Notes under the pieces: model-generated
Told to the model about the DNA's origin: nothing
Databases searched by the model: none
What the model saw: the letters and a program-made list of their open reading frames with translations, nothing else
Shown here: positions 1 to 9,300 of the stretch, piece after piece
How positions within the stretch are numbered: position 1 is the first letter of the stretch
Layout of the letters: each line of letters begins with the position of its first letter
Assembly (NCBI RefSeq): GCF_000373105.1
Contig: NZ_KB890469.1
Location: 47,981-111,980, forward strand
Source of the DNA: Neolewinella persica DSM 23188
GTDB taxonomy: Bacteria > Bacteroidota > Bacteroidia > Chitinophagales > Saprospiraceae
Length of the DNA: 64,000 nucleotides
Reading direction: 5' to 3'
Translations under genes and position numbers: made by a program

Positions 1-190
1 GCTCCTGTTGCAGGTGTTGCAGAGTCGCTTCGCTCCTGTTGCAGGTGTTGCAGAGTCGCTACGCTCCTGTTGCAGGTGTTGCAGGTTACTTTTGTTAGAC
101 GAGCTGCAACAACTGCAACCATTGCAACGGGAGCGAAGCGACCTCTGCAACGGGAGCGAAGCGACCTCTGCAACAGGAGCGAAGCGACTA
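1..190. repeat. Inverted array of TTGCAGG / GGGAGCGAAGCGAC units
   Basis: The left half holds two complete 31-bp direct repeats (1-31 and 32-62) and a partial third (63-84), each starting GCTCCTGTTGCAGGTGTTGC. The right half (about 110-190) holds three 23-bp units with the complementary words CTCTGCAACGGGAGCGAAGC, so the whole array can fold into a long imperfect hairpin around 85-110. The stop codon of the next gene (188-190) lies in the last unit. Related words recur at 54698-54745 and 55117-55190. There are no spacers of CRISPR type. Confidence 0.85.
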
Positions 191-997
191 CTCGACCAAT
201 TGCAGCATCTCCTCAACCCTTACCCCAAAATCGGAATTATTTACAGAAATTTTTTCTAACTCGGTTTTGGCCCGGGCATCACCGGCTTTAAAATAAGCCA
301 GGGCGAGGTAAAACTGTCCATCGTCTTTGAAGGCGGTGCTGCCGTTGGCCAGCGCGGTAAAGATGGCCCTGGCCTCGGCATCCCGATCGGTTTCCAGGGC
401 AGCGATGCCGAAGGCCAGTCGTGCTTCATTGTCGTCGGGGTTTTGCTGGAGGTAAAGGATGAGCTGGGTGTGTGCTTCAGCGTAGTCCCCTGCATTGAAG
501 GCCCGCTGGGCGGCGGTAGCGGCCCCGATAGCGACGTCGCTTTTTTCGGTAAGGTTAAGTGGCGCATGCAGCGCAAATTGCCGGTAAGGCTCAGCAGTGG
601 AAAAAGGATTCCAGAGCAGCAAGACGAGCGCAACTGCGGCCGCAATGCCTGCGGCAGGGAGCCATTGTTTCCAACCCAGCGTACGGATTTTGGCTGTTTT
701 AACTTCCTTCTTACTTTGCTCCTCTTTTACTTTTCCTTGCACCGGCGTCCGCGCCTCCTGACCTGTATCCTGTTCCGTGACGGACTGAAAGTGCTGCGAA
801 GCCAGTGCAGCCATTTGTGCTTCCAGATCAGGTAGGGTCGCTTCAGTTCGCAAAAAGGAAAGTTCTTTTTTCCGTTGCTGCAGCTCGGCTGCCAGCTCCG
901 GCTCGGCGGCCAGCCGTGCCTCAAAGGCCACCAACTCCGGCGGCCCAAGATCACCCGCGAGGTAGCGGCTGATCAGAATATCATTTTTTTCATGCAT
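188..997 (-). CDS. Anti-sigma-factor-like membrane protein with TPR-like periplasmic domain
   Basis: The protein has 269 residues from the ATG at 997; a GTG directly before it is possible. The N-terminus (ISRYLAGDLGPPE, then a helical LAAEPELAAEL stretch) resembles the short anti-sigma or zinc-finger-like heads of Bacteroidota. A charged linker follows, then one membrane segment at residues 112-129. The C-terminal half is a TPR-like repeat region (AAQRAFNAGDYAEAHTQL and following). It lies 80 bp downstream of an ECF sigma gene on the same strand, which supports a role as membrane-bound partner of that sigma factor. A copy of the 19-bp GC-rich element falls in the linker, around residues 81-87. 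The family is inferred from layout, not from a diagnostic motif; no ZAS Cys/His motif is visible. Confidence 0.6.
   Translation of the reverse strand: MHEKNDILISRYLAGDLGPPELVAFEARLAAEPELAAELQQRKKELSFLRTEATLPDLEAQMAALASQHFQSVTEQDTGQEARTPVQGKVKEEQSKKEVKTAKIRTLGWKQWLPAAGIAAAVALVLLLWNPFSTAEPYRQFALHAPLNLTEKSDVAIGAATAAQRAFNAGDYAEAHTQLILYLQQNPDDNEARLAFGIAALETDRDAEARAIFTALANGSTAFKDDGQFYLALAYFKAGDARAKTELEKISVNNSDFGVRVEEMLQLVE
737..755 (+). repeat. 19-bp GC-rich element, copy 1 (intragenic)
   Basis: TTGCACCGGCGTCCGCGCC, two differences from the consensus TTGCACCTGCGGCCSCGCC outside the S position. It is antisense within the linker of the anti-sigma-like gene and encodes part of EARTPVQGK. Confidence 0.7.
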
Positions 998-1077
998 CAC
1001 TTATATCACCTTTTAGTTCACAGTCGCCAGTTCAGTGGCCCACAATCGTTTTCAACCAATGGACGCTAACTATTGAA

Positions 1078-1635
1078 CTACAGACCTTCATAAAGCTTCC
1101 GCCAACGGCTCCCGCAGGCATGCCGCCTCCGGTATACCGTGTTGGCCTCGGCCATACCCAATTCGGCAGCAATGGTTGCCGCCGGTAAACCCTTCGCCAG
1201 CAATCGTAACAACCGCTGACATAATTCACTTAACTCTGCAAAGGCAGCTTTCATCTTTCTCTGCCGGATGCCTTCTTCTTCTACGGCTTCCAGCAAATCG
1301 TGTACGTTGCCTTCGCTACTATATGCCGTTGGTAATGCGTCCCTTACCTCCACCGACCGCTTTTTTTTACGCAGTGTGTACAACCACTTGTTCTGGCAGA
1401 TCCGGAAGAGTAGAGCTCCTATCGGACAGGTAAGGACAAAATCCGGGTCATTTGCCTTTTGGTGCAAGGCAATTATTCCCTCCTGAAACACATCCTGTGC
1501 ATCAGCCAGGCTGCCACTATTTTTAGTGATCCAGCTGGTAATGGTCGATGCATTGTCAGCATACACCCCATTGAGTACAGAAAAATCTCCCTCCCGGAGG
1601 GCTAGTATAAGCGTATGATCAGCGTGTGGAGCCAT
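1078..1635 (-). CDS. RNA polymerase ECF-type sigma factor
   Basis: A 185-residue protein with the two-domain plan of ECF sigma factors. Residues about 25-95 carry a sigma-2-like region (SLADAQDVFQEGIIALHQ, then LLFRICQNKWLYTLRKKKRS, the expected -10 binding and DNA-melting helices). Residues about 130-180 carry a sigma-4 helix-turn-helix (LSELCQRLLRLLAKGLPAAT, AAELGMAEANTVYRRRHACG). The downstream gene encodes a membrane anti-sigma-like protein, giving the usual sigma/anti-sigma pair. The target regulon cannot be read from the sequence. The adjacent 1636-1957 gap would hold its promoter. Confidence 0.85.
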   Translation of the reverse strand: MAPHADHTLILALREGDFSVLNGVYADNASTITSWITKNSGSLADAQDVFQEGIIALHQKANDPDFVLTCPIGALLFRICQNKWLYTLRKKKRSVEVRDALPTAYSSEGNVHDLLEAVEEEGIRQRKMKAAFAELSELCQRLLRLLAKGLPAATIAAELGMAEANTVYRRRHACGSRWRKLYEGL

Positions 1636-1957
1636 AGAATGACAATGATACGGATTTGAGAAATAACGACTTGTCTGGAGGCTATTTTAATCGGGAATCT
1701 GAGGAGAGAACCATAATCGGGGGTAAAGTGAATTATTTGTGGGTCAAAATAGGGAATACTTGAGGTTAAATAACCGGATGGACTTGTTCGGGTAACTAAA
1801 ACCGCCAGATTCGGTACGCACGGTCTGGAAAAAATGTAACCAGTACAGGTGTATTTATTCAATAGTGTAATCAAATTGATATAATTTGACTATCTTTACA
1901 TTATATTGGTGACGAATACTAAATCCTTTTAACACACCCACAGATAAATTTCAAACT
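1636..1957. other. Divergent intergenic gap, AT-rich
   Basis: It separates the sigma operon (leftward) from the propeller gene (rightward). It is AT-rich and contains TATCTTTA at 1891-1898, one mismatch from the Bacteroidota TAnnTTTG -7 box, about 60 bp before the ATG at 1958. No convincing -33 TTTG is at the right spacing. No further gene is visible. Confidence 0.35.
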
Positions 1958-3763
1958 ATGAAACATTTCTTCTTCGCCCTCGTATTGCTCTCTTCGGCGT
2001 GCCTGAATGCCCAGGCAGAGCAATTCGTCGATTCCATTATTCTGAGTGGATTGCCGCTACAAGTAATGGTGGAGGACGATACCCAAACCCCCATCATTGT
2101 ACAGCAGTACAGCTACGTCGGCCTTGACCGGATGACGGGTGACTCCCTTTGGTCCGTCGACCGAAAAGGGATTTCCGGCATCTCCCAGAAACTAAGCGAG
2201 GACTACGATGAGGCCATCGATGTTGTTGATGTTCTCGATGTCCCCTTTGTGTTTATTAATGGCGTTTTAGTCGACGTTCGTAGCGGCAAAAAGCTGATCG
2301 ATGAGACGGAAGAGGCCAAACTCTTTCGGAGTAGCCATCTGATGGCGGATCAGGACCTTTCGCTTATTGAAGTCAGCATTAAAGCCGGTACCCGCCTCTA
2401 CGGCTTTTCGGTCACCGACGGCACCCGCCGCTTCGCCATCGACCTCAACGGGAAGCCGGGGCTCAGCCTCGGTGGTAACGCCACCGCTGAAGCTGGACGG
2501 GACCCCGATGTACTCGACGCGGAAAGCATCCTGTACTACGATAAGCAGAACCTCTACCGGATCAATATTGCCAAAGGCAAACTTGATTGGACTTACGACG
2601 AAAAGGTCAAAGAAGCCCAGATGGTTAATGAGGGTAAACACCTTCTCCTGCTTTACCCTCCGGGTGGTCTGTCACTATCTGATTATAATAAGGAATTCCA
2701 GTTACTGGACATTATCAACGGTAAGCCAGTCTATAAAAAGCCCCTTAAAATGGACGGAAATATCCGTCAGGTACTGCCTTACGATGGCGGCATGGCCGTG
2801 ATTCACTCCGACGGAATGAACATTTACGATTTTGACGGTAGCGAGGACGGCCGCTGGAAAAAGGATTTCAAGGAGAACGGCATCAAATCTTTTGAAATGG
2901 AAGATGGCGGTATGATGGTCTACTTCAAGAATAAGAAGATGAAGATCGACCCGGCCTCCGGGGAGGAACAAATGAAGAAGGCGGAGAAGCTTGACCGTCC
3001 GGGCTGGACGGGCTACGAGCCAAAGGCTACCTTTGATTTTGCCGGAGAAGAGATCAAGGTTTGGGGCTCCAACAGCATTGAAGTCAACGGCGAAAAAATG
3101 ACCTTTGCCCAAATCGCCTTCGATGAAGCTAATAGCCGCATCGTCATGGCCATTTTCAATGAAACGGGCTCCAGCTTCCGCAAGGAAGTGTACAACTACT
3201 CGCTGAAGACCTACGACGTGAAGACCAAGTCCACGGCTACCGTGGGCGGGTACAACATCAGTTCTGGCATCGCAGAATTGGAGGTCGTCGACGGCCGTAT
3301 TCTCGCCTATGCCCAGGATGGCCTGAGCATGTTTCATGCTACCGTAGTGGACGGTAGTATCGAGAAAGGAACGATCTATCATTACAATGCCATCAAACGA
3401 AAAGGCGCTAAAACGGCCAAAGTACTTGGAAAAATTCTCGGCGGTGGTTCTGAAGAGGAAGCGCTGACGGACTTCCCCGGATACGTGAAAGCAGACTACC
3501 CCTTTTACGTTGCAGCCACCAAGCCGGGTTTTAAGGCGGCTAATTACCCCAAGGCACCTGGCAGCGTTTACGCCATCCTCGGTACGGTCAATCGGAACAG
3601 CGTATACACCGGCCTGCCTTACCTGTTTGTGGTCGATAAGAGCACCGGAGAAGAGGTGATGCGCGACCTCCTCTTTTATGATAACTCCCAGTTTACGCTG
3701 GACGCAAAGCATGACCGGATTTACGTGATTCATGGGAAAAGCGTACGCTGGTACCAGTTCTAA
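1958..3763 (+). CDS. Secreted PQQ-like beta-propeller protein
   Basis: A 601-residue protein with a clear signal peptide (MKHFFFALVLLSSACLNAQA, likely cut after AQA). The rest is a run of blade-like repeats of the PQQ-type propeller: short strands ending in x-D-x-x-T/S-G followed by a hydrophobic residue, for example GLDRMTGDSLWSVDRKG, FSVTDGTRRFAIDL, YRINIAKGKLDWTYD and LLDIINGKPVYKKPL. There is no catalytic motif, no T9SS sorting domain at the C-terminus (it ends VRWYQF) and no membrane anchor, so it is probably periplasmic. Its substrate or partner is not evident. A hairpin terminator follows at 3789-3817. Specific function unknown. Confidence 0.8.
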   Translation: MKHFFFALVLLSSACLNAQAEQFVDSIILSGLPLQVMVEDDTQTPIIVQQYSYVGLDRMTGDSLWSVDRKGISGISQKLSEDYDEAIDVVDVLDVPFVFINGVLVDVRSGKKLIDETEEAKLFRSSHLMADQDLSLIEVSIKAGTRLYGFSVTDGTRRFAIDLNGKPGLSLGGNATAEAGRDPDVLDAESILYYDKQNLYRINIAKGKLDWTYDEKVKEAQMVNEGKHLLLLYPPGGLSLSDYNKEFQLLDIINGKPVYKKPLKMDGNIRQVLPYDGGMAVIHSDGMNIYDFDGSEDGRWKKDFKENGIKSFEMEDGGMMVYFKNKKMKIDPASGEEQMKKAEKLDRPGWTGYEPKATFDFAGEEIKVWGSNSIEVNGEKMTFAQIAFDEANSRIVMAIFNETGSSFRKEVYNYSLKTYDVKTKSTATVGGYNISSGIAELEVVDGRILAYAQDGLSMFHATVVDGSIEKGTIYHYNAIKRKGAKTAKVLGKILGGGSEEEALTDFPGYVKADYPFYVAATKPGFKAANYPKAPGSVYAILGTVNRNSVYTGLPYLFVVDKSTGEEVMRDLLFYDNSQFTLDAKHDRIYVIHGKSVRWYQF

Positions 3764-3788
3764 GATTACCCCCGATAATGACTTTATA

Positions 3789-3817
3789 CGGCGGCTTCTC
3801 CACTGGAGGAGCCGCCG
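3789..3817 (+). terminator. Hairpin terminator after propeller gene
   Basis: The inverted repeat CGGCGGCTTCTCC ... GGAGGAGCCGCCG, with a 2-4 nt loop, lies 25 bp after the stop at 3763 and is followed by TTCGTTT. The stem is strong and the U-tract short. Confidence 0.65.
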
Positions 3818-3870
3818 TTCGTTTAGGTGCCTGACTCTAAACCAGGTCTGTGTCGGAAGGGGTATGATCT

Positions 3871-3889
3871 GGCGCGGCCGCAGGTGCAA
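3871..3889 (-). repeat. 19-bp GC-rich element, copy 2 (intergenic)
   Basis: Reads TTGCACCTGCGGCCGCGCC on the minus strand, a perfect consensus. It lies between two plus-strand genes and is antisense to the downstream one (ATG at 3995). Confidence 0.9.
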
Positions 3890-3994
3890 AGGAGGGATAA
3901 TAAGAGCAGGGTGCTGCCAGGAAAACATTTTTTTTAGCCGGGAGGTAAGGTTTTTAAATCGTCAGCAATAGGAGGGGGACAAGAAACCCTTACT

Positions 3995-6337
3995 ATGAAA
4001 AGAATATCAGAAAAACTATTTCTCACCCTCGCCCTGCTTTTGTTATTGGCTGTGGGCCGGACCTACGGACAAACGAATAGCCTCAACTTTGATGGGAGCG
4101 ATGACGACGTCACGCTTAGTCTCCTCGCCAGCCCTTTGGGCAGTTCGCCAACCAACTTCACTACGGAGCTTTGGTTTCGTTCCATCGATAACGCGCCATC
4201 TCCAGGTCCTTGCCCGGATGGTATGCGTACCCTGATGCGCCTTTCGGGCAATCAGTTCAACCTCGAAATCGGCTCCTGTAATAACCAGCTGTACATAGGT
4301 GAGTATTTTGGCGTCGGTGTGCCATTACCACCTGCTGCGGTAGCGCCAATTGTGCTAAGACAATGGCACCACCTTCGGGTGGACTATGACAATGGAGACT
4401 TTACCATTTACCTGGACTGTATCCCCGTTCATACGATTAGCCAGGCAATTCCATTTGGTGTCGACCATCTTTCCTTGGCGGAATTTCTTAATACCAATGG
4501 TATAAATACACCCCGCCATTGGCTAGGGGAAATAGACGAAGTAAGAATCTGGACGCTCAACCCACCGATAACTGCTTGCGCGGAACGTTTCTGCCCACTG
4601 GCGGGAACGGAGACGGGCCTGTTGGCCCATTGGGATTTTGAGCAAGGCGTCGGTGGTGGCAACAATATTCCGTTTACGACCATCCCCGATCAATCCGGAA
4701 ACGGAAATGACGGGCAAGCGGCTAACTTCGTGGGCAACGGGGTGACCAGTAACCTGGTCCGCCTCAACGCTCCGCTGATCTTCCCGGCTCTTCATGGCTT
4801 AAACCTTACTATCCGGGATTATCCCTACCAAACGGCTCCGCTGACGACCATTTGTAGTGGAGATCCCGTTCATTTCACCCTTGATCTTAACGGTAATGTT
4901 CCCGGACCTTTCAGTAATGTTAGCGTCGTCTGGGAATACAGCGATGATGGTGGGGTGAGCTGGCTGTCGCTAAATAGCCCACCATTCACCGACTTTCAAT
5001 TTCCCATTCTTCCGGGCGTGCTGACGGCTAACTGCGGGCCTAGCCCGACGGGCTTTGCCGACCGTAAATTCAGGGCCGTGGCAACAGTGACGGAGGCTTC
5101 GACTGGCCGAAGCTGTACTTATTTGAGTACTACCTACGATTTGAGAATCTGTTGCCCGGTCAGCCCCTTCAACGTGGTTATCGCACCACCAGATCCCTTG
5201 TGTGAAGGCGAAACCGTCAACCTGAATATTTCCCTGATTTCTCCCGATGCCTGGGTGACGACCCCCGGGCCGAATACGACGGTTACCTGGTCCGTAACGG
5301 ATGAGAATGGCACCAGTCCATTGCCAGCGCAAAACCAGAACACTGCTTTCTCCTATACTTACACTGCACCTGCGTTGAGCGCCCCATTAGACCTCTGCTT
5401 TACTGCGGTGGTAACCAACTGCAACGGTAAATCAGGCACGGCCAAATCCTGCATACGCATTGATCCGGAGCCGGAATGTGGCCTGATTGACGCAATGCCT
5501 TTGGGCTCGCCCCAGAACCTGACCCTGGTGAGCACTACTCCGCACCCGACGTATGAAATTTGCCCCGGAGATGATGCCATCATCGGCATCGACCCGGCCA
5601 ACCCATTCGATAAATGTATTCCGCAATGGCAGTACAGTTTTGACCAGATTACCTGGGTAAACCTTGGGTTTTCCAATACAATACAGAACACGAATATTCT
5701 GCCCAGTCACCTGTGGCCAGCTGGTGCTGCACGTATTTTCTACCGCATCGAATGTGCGCCGCTAAGTAACCCGAGTGGTTGTTTACCCTGCTACAGCAAC
5801 CTGATTGAGGTTGGCCTGATGTCGGCACCCTTAGCTGGTACCATTACCGGCTCGACCCGGGAGTGTAAAGAAGACTTACCGACCACTTTGATGGTCAGTA
5901 CCCCACAGGTTGGCGTCACCTACCAGTGGCTGCACAACGGTCTGCCATTTGGCACGGGCCCCAGCCAAACGGTGACCGAAGCGGGTTGCTACTGGCTGGA
6001 AGCCTCGAATGGTTGCCAAACTACGGTTGGCAATAAGCACTGCCTGGAAGTGTGTGAAACAGTGGCAGTACTCAGCTGCCCCCTCACGCCGAACGATTGC
6101 GCCCGCCTGGGCGACCCGGTCACGCTGTCTGCCTGTGATTCTTATTCGACCTGCCAGCCCTCCGGACCAATGGTTTTCGCCTGGTACATCGACGGGGTAT
6201 TCCAACCCGCCGAAACAACCTGCACGCTCACCTTCACGCCACCCGTTGCGGGCTCCACCATCCGAGTGGAGGTAACCGACCCGGTCACCGGCTGCGAGGG
6301 TATTACGGAAAGTACCGTCATCCCATGCGACTTTTAA
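3995..6337 (+). CDS. Secreted LamG/Ig-like cell-surface protein
   Basis: A 780-residue protein with a signal peptide (MKRISEKLFLTLALLLLLAV, cut near TYGQ). Residues about 25-230 form a concanavalin A/LamG-like domain: SLNFDGSDDDVTL at the start, WHHLRVDYDNGDFTIYLDC and RHWLGEIDEVRIWTLN later, the usual sequence for LamG-3 domains of Bacteroidota surface proteins. Residues about 270-780 are cysteine-rich Ig-like beta-sandwich units with repeated phrases such as ICSGDPVHFTL, LCEGETVNLNI and ICPGDDAIIGI. It ends at VIPCDF with no T9SS sorting domain. The next gene begins 35 bp after its stop, so the two probably share a transcript. Role: likely adhesin or matrix component; the ligand is unknown. 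Confidence 0.75.
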   Translation: MKRISEKLFLTLALLLLLAVGRTYGQTNSLNFDGSDDDVTLSLLASPLGSSPTNFTTELWFRSIDNAPSPGPCPDGMRTLMRLSGNQFNLEIGSCNNQLYIGEYFGVGVPLPPAAVAPIVLRQWHHLRVDYDNGDFTIYLDCIPVHTISQAIPFGVDHLSLAEFLNTNGINTPRHWLGEIDEVRIWTLNPPITACAERFCPLAGTETGLLAHWDFEQGVGGGNNIPFTTIPDQSGNGNDGQAANFVGNGVTSNLVRLNAPLIFPALHGLNLTIRDYPYQTAPLTTICSGDPVHFTLDLNGNVPGPFSNVSVVWEYSDDGGVSWLSLNSPPFTDFQFPILPGVLTANCGPSPTGFADRKFRAVATVTEASTGRSCTYLSTTYDLRICCPVSPFNVVIAPPDPLCEGETVNLNISLISPDAWVTTPGPNTTVTWSVTDENGTSPLPAQNQNTAFSYTYTAPALSAPLDLCFTAVVTNCNGKSGTAKSCIRIDPEPECGLIDAMPLGSPQNLTLVSTTPHPTYEICPGDDAIIGIDPANPFDKCIPQWQYSFDQITWVNLGFSNTIQNTNILPSHLWPAGAARIFYRIECAPLSNPSGCLPCYSNLIEVGLMSAPLAGTITGSTRECKEDLPTTLMVSTPQVGVTYQWLHNGLPFGTGPSQTVTEAGCYWLEASNGCQTTVGNKHCLEVCETVAVLSCPLTPNDCARLGDPVTLSACDSYSTCQPSGPMVFAWYIDGVFQPAETTCTLTFTPPVAGSTIRVEVTDPVTGCEGITESTVIPCDF

Positions 6338-6372
6338 TCAGACCTAACTCCTCTAACACTAAAGCAATTATT

Positions 6373-9300
6373 ATGAAAACCATCTATAAATTCCTATTCC
6401 TGTTTTGTTTGCTAATGACTGCGCAGCCGGCAGTTGCACAAAATCCTCAGCCGGCGGTTGAGTGGGCCAAGCTCTATGGAGATTCTTTGGATCAACGGCC
6501 ACATAAAATTAAAGCCTTTGGCGATGGTGTTTATGTTGCGGGAGAGACGACGGACATGGGCCAGACGTATGGCACCTTCAGTAAGTTTGACCCTAATACT
6601 GGTAGCCTGATATGGCACTTCCGGCTGGACCGCGCCAGTTCGTTTGCTGATTTCGAGTGGGATCCAATACGGGACCTATTCATTGTGGTGGGCAAAACCT
6701 TGCCCTTTTCCTCCTCATTTGATAACGCTTCTTTGGCGGTTCTGGTGGATGACGCCGGGATCGGACAGCGACTCAGGGAGTTTAATTTCGTTGGGCGTGA
6801 GGAACTCACGACTATTGTCCGCCATCCTTCAGCACCTGACCCATCTTTCCCTTACTATGTTTTGGGCGGTAAGAATCCGGGGACGAATAATCCCTCAAGT
6901 TTTGATGAGCCTATTCTACTTAACCTCAACATCAGCCTTGTTGAAAAATGGGAGCATGAGTTTATGGGGCCCTTTTTGAACGGTTCCGCCATCGAGATTG
7001 AAGGGACACGTGGTTTGGTGCCGCTGAGTTCTGGTGAAATACTGATTCTGGGCAATGGTTCCGTAGCCAATGAAGGAGTTGTCATTGTGGTTGACGGCCT
7101 CACGGGAGTACCTACATTGCCCCTCTATTATCCCGATTTTATTGACTTTTACGATGGGGTAGAGTTGCCCAACGGAGAAATTGCGCTCGTTGGTGAGCGC
7201 TTTCAGTCACACGAGGGCATAGTCTTGATCGTTGAACCTGCTAACTACCAGCCGGTGGCTGGAATGATATTTAGCGACATCCGGCAATTTCGGGAAGTAG
7301 GCCTGGGCAACCCCGGAACCAATGGTGGTGAATACCCGCTCTTTGTGGTGGGCGACCTCAAGAATAACCCACAAAAATTCAACTACTTACATAAAATAGA
7401 TTACGCGCCAGGCCAGGGGATCTCCTTGGAGTACGTCCATCATTTGCCAGCTTCGGCCCAGGATTTTGGCGACCCTCACCTTTCCGTCACCCCGAATCGA
7501 AATCGGATATTTTATGCGGATTCCCGGGTTAATCCAAGCGCTTCTACCCCCAGTCGAGATATGTTTATCGGTAATTTCAGCCTGGATTTTGTTCCCGAGT
7601 GTGTTGAAGATGCCTCTTCTCCCCACTTAGGGTATACCGTAAATCCTATTTCTTTCGGCCTTCGTTTTCGGACTAAAATTAATGGTCCGGATCAATTCTT
7701 AATGCCACTTACCCTGCCTTTGCCTTTTGTTTGCGCTACCCAGTGCGCTGCAATGATACCCTGTACAGCAGATTTTACCTTCGAAACGGAATGCTGCGAA
7801 GGCTTCTTTACCAGCAATGTGACGGGAACGGCCCCATTTACCTACCAATGGGACCTTAACTGTGACGGTATAGCCGATGGCTTTGGGAATGTCCCCAGTA
7901 CCAGTATTTCCTTTCCCGGTTCGGGTACTTATCAGGTTTGCCTCACGGTAACCGACGCTACGGGCTGCACGCAAACCGTACAGAAAGCGGTAACGGTGGT
8001 GGATGACCCGCCGGTGTTCAACTGCACCAACGTAGTAATCCCCACTGACCTTGGCGAATGCTTCGCCACTTATACTCCGGTGATTGACATAACGGACGAT
8101 TGTACGCCCAACATCCGCCCCTTCTGCACCTTTTCTGGCCAGGTTAATGGCACCGGTCCTTTCACGTCTTTTCCCAAAGGAGTTACCACGGTTGATTGCG
8201 TGGCAGAGGACAACAAAGGACAGCTCGTTCGCTGCCAGTTCACCATCACGGTCGAAGACCGGGAGAAGCCAACGGTTAGCTGCCAGGCCCCTCCTGCCGT
8301 TACCGTACCAATCTGCGATGGTGGGGCTAACGTTACCTGGCCCGCTGCTACTTTCAGTGACAACTGCCCGATGGCGCGAATTGATTCGACCCACGTCAGT
8401 GGAGACTTTTTCTCCTGCGGCCGCACCACCGTTACTTACACGGCTACGGACATGGCCGGAAATACAGAAACCTGCTCCTTTCAGGTAGTCGTTAATTGTG
8501 AATGCGGAGAAGCAGGTAACGGTGAAATGACGTGTACTGACGTTGATAACCAATATGCCTTTTCGCTTTCCGTCAACGATCTGGGAGGAGCAGGACCCGG
8601 AAATTGCCAGATTGCGGTAACCAACCCGGTCAACGGCGGAGTAATCTCGAATGTGGTGGTGACCGGCCCCGGACCAAATTACACCGTGACCGGCCTGATT
8701 GACCTTGCCACGGCCCCCATTCCCACTTCCGTTCAACTGCAGGTTAACCTGACTTGTGTCTGTCCTGATGGTACCTCACACCAGTGTGGCCTCCCGGTAA
8801 ATATTACCGTTCCTTGCTGTAAGGAAATATCCATTGACAACCAGGAGCAATGCCGGGAATCGGGCACTGTTTCCATTAACCTGATTGGCTGTAACAACCT
8901 GTTTGACGTTCGGCAGGTCCGCTACTACATCTCAGATGCGCCCTGTGTACCGGGAGCGCCGATGACACTGATTCAGGTCAGCCAAACCTGCCGCCCACTG
9001 GAATTAGCCCCCCAATACCACACTGGCGATGTTTGTGTCTACGCCGAAGTCGATATGGGCCCGGGCGCCGGGCCCTGCCGCCAGCTGAGGACAGATACTG
9101 CCCTGGTTAAGCTTTGCTCCCCGGTAGACGGATCGATCCCGGACCAGCAATTCTGCTATGCTGGTACTCCCATAGTCCCTGCACTACTGAGCTTGAACCT
9201 TGCCAACCCTGACAACTGTGCCTACACCATACAATGGTTCGGTCCCAGAGGACAGGTGAACGGTGCCACCGGACTTACCTATCAACCACCGGCAATTTCA

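Noticed and set aside
2702-3928. Long antisense open frame of about 400 codons opposite the propeller gene
   Set aside because: No domain, odd composition, and it lies fully opposite a well-supported gene with a signal peptide.
5366-5389. Partial element TGCACCTGCGTTGAGCGCCC in the LamG-protein gene
   Set aside because: Only the left 10 bases fit; the right part differs and the protein (TAPALSAP) needs no special explanation.
7699-8736. Long antisense frame opposite the PKD/HYR gene
   Set aside because: Same reasons; low-complexity residues typical of a shadow frame.
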